Origin: an uncultured Eubacteriales bacterium
Lineage (GTDB): Bacteria; Bacillota; Clostridia; Oscillospirales; CAG-272
Direction of reading: 5' to 3'
DNA length: 9,235 bases
Assembly: GCA_934476315.1 (NCBI GenBank)
Contig: CAKSNQ010000054.1
Location: 1 to 9,235 of the forward strand
Below are positions 5,407 to 9,235 of the stretch, piece by piece. Below the pieces are notes generated by a model, which worked only from the letters and a program-made list of their open reading frames with translations, did not search any database and was not told the origin of the DNA. The position numbers and the translations under genes were made by a program. Every line of letters begins with the position of its first letter. The first letter of the stretch is position 1.

Positions 5407-6411
5407 TCAGAGCAGCTCGATGCCGTTTCTGCGGCACTCTGCCTGCACCTCGGCAGGCCAGAACGAGGACTGCACCTCGCCGATGTGTGCCTTGCGAAGG
5501 AAGAACATGCAGATGCGGGACTGCCCGATGCCGCCGCCGATGGTGTACGGCAACTCCCCGGCGAGCAGTGCGCGGTGGAACGGCAACTCCGCACGCTCCT
5601 CGCACCCGCGGACGGCAAGCTGACGGCGCAGAGCGTCCTCATCCACGCGGATACCCATGGAGGACAGCTCCAGCGCGATGTCCAGCACGGGATAGTAGAC
5701 CAGAATATCACCGTTGAGCGACCAGTCGTCGTAGTCCGGGGCACGCCCGTCATGAATGGCGCCGCTTCTGAGCGCCCCGCCGATCTGCATCAGAAACACC
5801 GCGCCGTGCTCCCGGACAATGCGGTATTCCCTCTCCTTGGGAGAAAGATTGGGCCAGCGGTCCTCCAGCTCCTGCGTGGTGAAGAACGAAATGTTCTCCG
5901 GCAACAGCTTTCCGCCGAAATTGTAGTCGTCGGCGATGTAATTTTCGGTGTGCTTGAGCGCCTCGTAGATGTAGCGGACGGTCTGTCGGAGCGTTTCCTG
6001 CGTGCGCTCCTCCTTGGCGATGATCTTTTCCCAGTCCCACTGGTCCACGAACATGGAGTGGACATTATCCGTCTCCTCGTCGCGGCGAATGGCATTCATG
6101 TCCGTGTACAGTCCCTCGTGCATAGCGAAGCCGTAACGATGCAGAGCCATCCGCTTCCACTTGGCAAGCGAGTGAACAATCTCCAGTCCCTCGCCCGAGG
6201 GAAGGTCGAACCCGACCGGGCGCTCGACGCCGTTGAGGTTATCGTTCAGTCCGCTCTGCGGCGAGACGAACAGCGGTGCGGAAACGCGGGTCAGATTCAG
6301 CTCGACCGCCAGGTTCTGCTGGAAGAAATCCTTGACCTTTTTGATGGCGATCTGCGTCTGGCGCATGGTCAGAAGCGAGCGGTAGCCCGCGGGAATTTTC
6401 AGTTGTGACAT
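5407..6411 (-). CDS. asnA: Aspartate--ammonia ligase (asparagine synthetase A)
   Basis: AsnA makes asparagine from aspartate, ammonia and ATP in the cytosol, without glutamine. The 334-residue protein is close to the usual 330 and shows the class II tRNA-synthetase-like fold of the family. Near the N-terminus are the segments LTRVSAPLFV (40-49) and NDNLNGVERPV (56-66). KRMALHRYGF (86-95) is followed by GLYTDMNAIRRDE (100-112), with DQWDWEK (123-129) further on. DGRAPDYDDW (221-230) is a strongly conserved active-site block, and IGGGIGQSR (291-299) is the motif-3-like ATP site. No glutaminase or PurF-like domain is present, which rules out AsnB. The start ATG at 6411 lies 71 bases after the typA stop, so the pair is probably one operon; no good promoter is seen in the gap. 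The best Shine-Dalgarno GGAGGT (6430-6425) is 13 bases from the ATG and lies in a hairpin; AAGG (6423-6420) at 8 bases is the alternative. Its transcript runs into the hairpins at 5313-5386. Confidence 0.96.
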   Translation of the reverse strand: MSQLKIPAGYRSLLTMRQTQIAIKKVKDFFQQNLAVELNLTRVSAPLFVSPQSGLNDNLNGVERPVGFDLPSGEGLEIVHSLAKWKRMALHRYGFAMHEGLYTDMNAIRRDEETDNVHSMFVDQWDWEKIIAKEERTQETLRQTVRYIYEALKHTENYIADDYNFGGKLLPENISFFTTQELEDRWPNLSPKEREYRIVREHGAVFLMQIGGALRSGAIHDGRAPDYDDWSLNGDILVYYPVLDIALELSSMGIRVDEDALRRQLAVRGCEERAELPFHRALLAGELPYTIGGGIGQSRICMFFLRKAHIGEVQSSFWPAEVQAECRRNGIELL

Positions 6412-6424
6412 AAGATGAACCTTG

Positions 6425-6441
6425 ACCTCCGCGACGGAGGT
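6425..6441 (-). promoter_or_regulatory. Hairpin burying a Shine-Dalgarno sequence before asnA
   Basis: On the minus strand ACCTCCG (6441-6435) pairs perfectly with CGGAGGT (6431-6425) over 7 bases with a 3-base loop (TCG). The 3' arm contains GGAGGT, the only strong ribosome-binding sequence before asnA. No T run follows, so it is not a terminator for typA. If this site is used, folding would lower asnA translation; translational coupling to typA or a bound factor could open it. Confidence 0.5.
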
Positions 6442-6482
6442 TTCCTTTCACGGGAATTATGGGCAGTGGCGGCGCGAGAGCG

Positions 6483-8324
6483 TTATTTGTTTGCCTGGAG
6501 TGCGCGGCGGACGCGCATCATTTCCTTCATGCGCAGCTCGGTGTTGAGAATCTTCTTGCGCAGGCGGATGTTCTTCGGCGTGACCTCGATCAGCTCGTCG
6601 TCCTTGATGAACTCGATCGCCTCTTCCAGCGAGAAGATAACGGGCGGGGTCAGGAGGAGCTTTTCATCCGCGCCGGCAGAACGGATGGCGGTGAGCTGCT
6701 TGGTCTTGCAGGGATTGACGGCAATGTCATCGTTTTTGGGGTTCTCGCCGACGATCATCCCCTCGTAAACCTGCGTCTGCGGACCGACGAACAGTCTGCC
6801 GCGATCCTGCGTGTTGTAAAGTCCGTAGCGCGTGGTCTCGCCCGCCTCGGACGCGACAAGGCATCCGGTCAGACGCATCGCGACCTCGCCGCGGTAGGGC
6901 TGATAGCTGTCAAAGATGGAATTCATCACGCCCTCGCCGTGTGTCGCCGTCAGAAATTCGGAACGGTATCCGAACAGGCAACGGGAGGGGATGATATACT
7001 CAATGCGGGTACGCGAGCCGACCGGGGTCATTTCGATCAGGTCGCCCTTGCGCTGACCCAGCTTTTCCACCACGGCACCGACGTATTCCATCGGCACATC
7101 GATGGTCACACGCTCCATCGGCTCGCACTTCTGCCCGTCGATCTCACGGTACAGGACGCGCGGGTTGGAGCAGGTCAGCTCAAAGCCCTCGCGCCGCATG
7201 GTTTCAATGAGGATGGACAAGTGCATCTCACCTCTGCCGGAGACACGGAACTCGTCCGTGGTGTCGCCGTCGGTCACGCGCAGAGACACGTCCTTGAGCA
7301 GTTCGCGGTACAGTCGCTCGCGGAGCTGGCGGGAGGTGACAAACTTGCCGTCCTTGCCTGCCAGCGGGCTATCGTTGACCGAGAACGTCATCTCCATGGT
7401 CGGCTCGCTGACCTTGACAAATTCAAGCGGCTCAGGGCAACTCACGCTCGTGATGGTATCGCCGATGGTGATGCTCTCCGCGCCCGAGAAGCAAACGATG
7501 TCGCCGACCTTTGCCTGATCGACCGCGACGCGTCCCAGTCCGTCGATCTGATACAGCGAAACGATGCGGGTGCGCTTGGGCTGGGTTCCGGCGTGATAGT
7601 TGCAGATCATCGCCTCCTGCCCGACACGGATGGTGCCGCGTTCAATGCGCCCGATGCCAATGCGTCCGACGTAATCGTTATAGTCGATCGAGGAGACAAG
7701 GAGCTGGAGATCGGCGTCGGGGTTGCCTTGCGGCGCGGGGATATAATTCAGAATAGTATCGAACAGAGGCTTCAGATCGGTTCCGGGCACCGAGGGGTCG
7801 GTCGAAGCGGTGCCGGCGCGTCCGGAGCAATACAGCATCGGGCTGTCGAGCTGCTCGTCGGTCGCGTTCAGATCCATCAGAAGCTCCAGAATCTCGTCCT
7901 CCACCTCGCCCAGACGCGCGTCGGGCTTATCAATCTTGTTGATGACGATGATAACGCGATGGTTGAGCGCCAGCGCCCGCTGCAGAACAAAGCGCGTCTG
8001 GGGCATGGGTCCCTCCGCGGCATCGACCAGGAGCAGAACGCCGTTGACCATTTTCAGAATACGCTCGACCTCGCCGCCGAAGTCAGCGTGCCCGGGGGTA
8101 TCGACAATATTGATCTTCACGCCCTCATAGGTGATCGACGTGTTCTTCGCGAGAATGGTAATTCCACGCTCGCGCTCCAACGCGTTGGAGTCCATCACGC
8201 GCTCGGTCGTCGCCTGATTTTCCCGATATGCGCCACCCTGCTTGAGCATGCCGTCCACCAGCGTAGTTTTGCCGTGGTCAACGTGTGCAATAATCGCAAT
8301 GTTTCTCAAATCTTCTCTGATCAC
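6483..8324 (-). CDS. typA: Translational GTPase TypA/BipA
   Basis: TypA is a ribosome-binding GTPase related to EF-G that helps ribosome assembly and growth under stress and cold. The 613-residue length is normal. The G domain motifs are intact: G1 AHVDHGKT (13-20), G2 RERGIT (51-56), G3 DTPGH (75-79), G4 NKID (129-132) and G5 SGRAG (167-171). A beta-barrel domain 2 (about 205-290), EF-G domain III and V-like parts (about 300-480) and the TypA-specific C-terminal domain follow; the last has GLYNTQDRGRLFVGP, the stretch VNPCKTKQLTAIRSAG and the ending LRKKILN. LepA and EF-G are excluded by length and by this C-terminus. The start codon is GTG at 8324, with AGAGG (8338-8334) at 9 bases; the next residues, MIREDLRNIAIIAHVDHGKT, are typical. 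It has its own promoter and is followed by asnA. Confidence 0.97.
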   Translation of the reverse strand: MIREDLRNIAIIAHVDHGKTTLVDGMLKQGGAYRENQATTERVMDSNALERERGITILAKNTSITYEGVKINIVDTPGHADFGGEVERILKMVNGVLLLVDAAEGPMPQTRFVLQRALALNHRVIIVINKIDKPDARLGEVEDEILELLMDLNATDEQLDSPMLYCSGRAGTASTDPSVPGTDLKPLFDTILNYIPAPQGNPDADLQLLVSSIDYNDYVGRIGIGRIERGTIRVGQEAMICNYHAGTQPKRTRIVSLYQIDGLGRVAVDQAKVGDIVCFSGAESITIGDTITSVSCPEPLEFVKVSEPTMEMTFSVNDSPLAGKDGKFVTSRQLRERLYRELLKDVSLRVTDGDTTDEFRVSGRGEMHLSILIETMRREGFELTCSNPRVLYREIDGQKCEPMERVTIDVPMEYVGAVVEKLGQRKGDLIEMTPVGSRTRIEYIIPSRCLFGYRSEFLTATHGEGVMNSIFDSYQPYRGEVAMRLTGCLVASEAGETTRYGLYNTQDRGRLFVGPQTQVYEGMIVGENPKNDDIAVNPCKTKQLTAIRSAGADEKLLLTPPVIFSLEEAIEFIKDDELIEVTPKNIRLRKKILNTELRMKEMMRVRRALQANK

Positions 8325-8369
8325 CGTATTTTTCCTCTGTTTCGTAGATTTCTCACAGTTTAACAGTTC

Positions 8370-8398
8370 ATTATAGCATAATCTCCGCGAATTATAAA
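8370..8398 (-). promoter_or_regulatory. Extended -10 promoter of typA
   Basis: On the minus strand, TTTATA (8398-8393), 17 bases, then TATAAT (8375-8370) preceded by TGC form a promoter with a perfect extended -10 and a two-mismatch -35. The start should be near 8363. Just after the -10 box the hexamer AACTGT occurs twice with an 8-base period, which could be an operator. The leader is about 39 bases, with no strong hairpin. Confidence 0.78.
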
Positions 8399-8422
8399 GG
8401 AGGAAAAAAACGATTTTCCTCC
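8399..8422. terminator. Hairpin abutting the typA promoter, possible terminator
   Basis: GGAGGAAAA (8399-8407) pairs perfectly with TTTTCCTCC (8414-8422) across AAACGA. On the plus strand ACTTTTTTTCT follows; on the minus strand only TTTATAA follows, and those bases are the typA -35 box. It could stop leftward transcripts arriving from the tRNA-Tyr side or rightward antisense transcripts. The T-run makes the plus direction the better terminator, yet no plus-strand gene ends here. Confidence 0.45.
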
Positions 8423-8486
8423 ACTTTTTTTCTGCTTTTTTGTATCATTTGCCCATTTTTTGCCGATAAGCGCGCTCCGGTCTGTG

Positions 8487-8642
8487 AGCTTTTTGAAGAG
8501 GCGAGGGGGACTCGTCGAGAGTTTTTCCGCGCCCAGTTATCTAAAATCCCGCGAACCCCGGGAGGGGTCTGGGGGAGCCGCCTGCGCTACGCGGCAGGCA
8601 CGAACGTTTGAGGGGTTCTCCCCCACATCCTGCACCGGGAAC
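8487..8642. repeat. Composite intergenic repeat, copy 1 (modules A and B)
   Basis: Module A (8487-8570) and module B (8571-8642) adjoin. Module A aligns with 8827-8913; the best-kept cores are GCGAGGGG (8501-8508 and 8841-8848) and GCGAACCCCGGGAGGGGT (8551-8568 and 8892-8909). Module B aligns with 9004-9075, identical for the first 33 bases from GGGGGAGCC to GGCACGA. Module B can form a stem between GCCTGC and GCAGGC (8580-8585, 8594-8599). Reading frames are not kept between the copies, so this is a non-coding element. I see no transposase or other gene in it. Confidence 0.8.
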
Positions 8643-8753
8643 TTCAGTCAAAAGTAGAAACAGACAACAACCGAAATGCGTCCAACTTTTCCGCATAGCG
8701 AAAACAACATTCTTTCAGCGGTCTTTGCGGAGGGAGAAACCATCTCAAACGCC

Positions 8754-8818
8754 GAGGTTTGGCGGCTTGCCGCGGTCCCTCCGCCTCCTTCCACATCCTT
8801 GGCTGTGCGCCGAAAGTC
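8754..8818. repeat. Possible decayed third fragment of the composite repeat
   Basis: GAGGTTTGGCGGCTTGCCGC (8754-8773) resembles GAGGGTTTGCGGCTCTGCCGC at 8915-8935 with small gaps, and CCACATCCT (8791-8799) matches the module B tail at 8623-8631. The order is right for a worn copy of the insert plus the end of module B. The similarity is short and found by eye. The adjoining stretch 8643-8753 shows nothing I can identify. Confidence 0.3.
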
Positions 8819-8826
8819 CGTGTTGA

Positions 8827-9075
8827 AGCTGTCTCCGGCGGCGAGGGGAAACTCGCCCGGAGTTTTCCCTCGCCCATCTTTCTAAATTTCAGCGAACCCC
8901 GGGAGGGGTTTGGGGAGGGTTTGCGGCTCTGCCGCCCTCCCAGCGCTGACGAGCCGCGTCGTTGCGGCTCGACGCGCATCGAAGCCTTGGAATGGAGGGC
9001 GTGGGGGGAGCCGCCTGCGCTACGCGGCAGGCACGAGCGCCTGAGGGGGTCTTCCCCCTCATCCTGTCCGAAAAC
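8827..9075. repeat. Composite intergenic repeat, copy 2, with an 88-base insert
   Basis: Module A (8827-8915) is separated from module B (9004-9075) by extra sequence at 8916-9003 that copy 1 lacks. The copy 2 module B ends with TGAGGGGG (9042-9049) pairing perfectly with CCCCCTCA (9054-9061), a stem that is broken in copy 1. No open frame here shows codon-like conservation with copy 1. The remaining flank to the tRNA (9076-9160) has no gene, promoter or terminator that I can see. Confidence 0.78.
8916..9003. other. Structured insert inside repeat copy 2
   Basis: This stretch holds GCGGC/GCCGC (8924-8928, 8932-8936) flanked by pairing GGAGGG and CCTCC. It also holds two overlapping hairpins that exclude each other: GAGCCGC/GCGGCTC (8951-8957, 8964-8970) and CGCGTCG/CGACGCG (8955-8961, 8970-8976). 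It may be a nested small element or sequence lost from copy 1. Confidence 0.5.
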
Positions 9076-9160
9076 CCTCCCGCCTAAAGTCGATACCAAC
9101 CACCAGCACAAAACACCTACGATCCCAAACAATTCAGCGCTGTTCGCAAGTGCTTTTTTC

Positions 9161-9235
9161 TGGTGGGGGAAGGTGGATTCGGACCACCGAAGTCAGTGAC
9201 AACAGATTTACAGTCTGCCCCCTTTGGCCGCTCGG
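9161..9235 (-). tRNA. tRNA-Tyr (anticodon GTA), 5' end cut by the window
   Basis: On the minus strand the sequence gives most of a class II tRNA. The D-arm region is CCGAGCGGCCAAAGGGGG. The anticodon stem GCAGA/TCTGT (last pair G-U) holds the loop CTGTAAA with anticodon GTA at 9211-9209. A long variable arm has GTCA/TGAC. The T stem is GGTGG/CCACC, and the acceptor strand TTCCCCC is followed by discriminator A and an encoded CCA (9163-9161). GTA plus a long variable arm means tyrosine. About ten 5' bases lie beyond position 9235. The T loop reads TCCGAAT instead of the usual TTCGAAT, so base 55 is C (position 9182). No clear intrinsic terminator follows the gene. Confidence 0.93.

Noticed and set aside
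5359..6408. 349-codon plus-strand open frame opposite asnA
   Set aside because: It begins inside a terminator hairpin and is antisense to a complete AsnA.
6412..6482. T-box or other riboswitch before asnA
   Set aside because: The gap is only 71 bases and holds one short hairpin; there is no room for a T-box and no terminator-antiterminator pair.
6459..8363. 634-codon plus-strand open frame opposite typA
   Set aside because: It mirrors the typA coding frame in GC-rich DNA, lacks a ribosome binding site and shows no family motif.
8487..9075. CRISPR array
   Set aside because: The repeats are few, long and diverged, spacing is irregular and no cas gene is present.
8644..9132. 162-codon minus-strand frame and overlapping 146-codon plus-strand frame (8759-9199) near tRNA-Tyr
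   Set aside because: Both run through the composite repeat, frames are not kept between repeat copies, the peptides are rich in R, S, P and G, and the plus frame enters the tRNA.
8430..9160. Integrated element at tRNA-Tyr
   Set aside because: No integrase, phage gene or duplicated tRNA 3' end was found, so the tRNA neighbourhood alone is not evidence of integration.

Overview
This window looks like ordinary chromosome from a GC-rich Bacillota, most likely an uncultured clostridium of the gut or rumen type. The grounds are a YerC-like TrpR-family repressor, a ROK glucokinase of Firmicutes type, a clostridial-style MutY, the rimO-pgsA gene pair, consensus sigma-A promoters and intrinsic terminators. 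The genus cannot be read from the sequence.

Layout, left to right. Positions 1-341 (minus strand) hold yerC and perhaps the first codons of a further gene. Positions 342-629 are a divergent control region with two back-to-back promoters. The plus strand then carries a ROK glucokinase (630-1592), a short degenerate repeat and a terminator (1651-1771), mutY (1850-2959), a near-perfect extended -10 promoter, and the rimO-pgsA operon (3165-5161). Positions 5162-5406 are a convergent gap packed with four hairpins or terminators. The minus strand then carries typA (8324-6483) followed by asnA (6411-5407), probably one operon. Positions 8399-9160 contain no credible gene. They hold a hairpin next to the typA promoter and a diverged composite repeat in two main copies. 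The window ends inside a minus-strand tRNA-Tyr with an encoded CCA.

The genes are housekeeping: sugar phosphorylation, oxidative DNA damage repair (MutY), ribosomal protein S12 methylthiolation (RimO), phosphatidylglycerol synthesis (PgsA), a ribosome-associated stress GTPase (TypA) and asparagine synthesis (AsnA). Apart from probable co-transcription of rimO-pgsA and typA-asnA, they share no obvious pathway.

I did not find a new multi-gene system. The points worth a second look are non-coding: GC-rich stem-loops in the leaders of the glucokinase, rimO and asnA genes (the last burying a Shine-Dalgarno sequence), a palindrome on the yerC promoter, nested A6/T6 hairpins after pgsA, the composite repeat beside tRNA-Tyr, and a T-loop base change in that tRNA.
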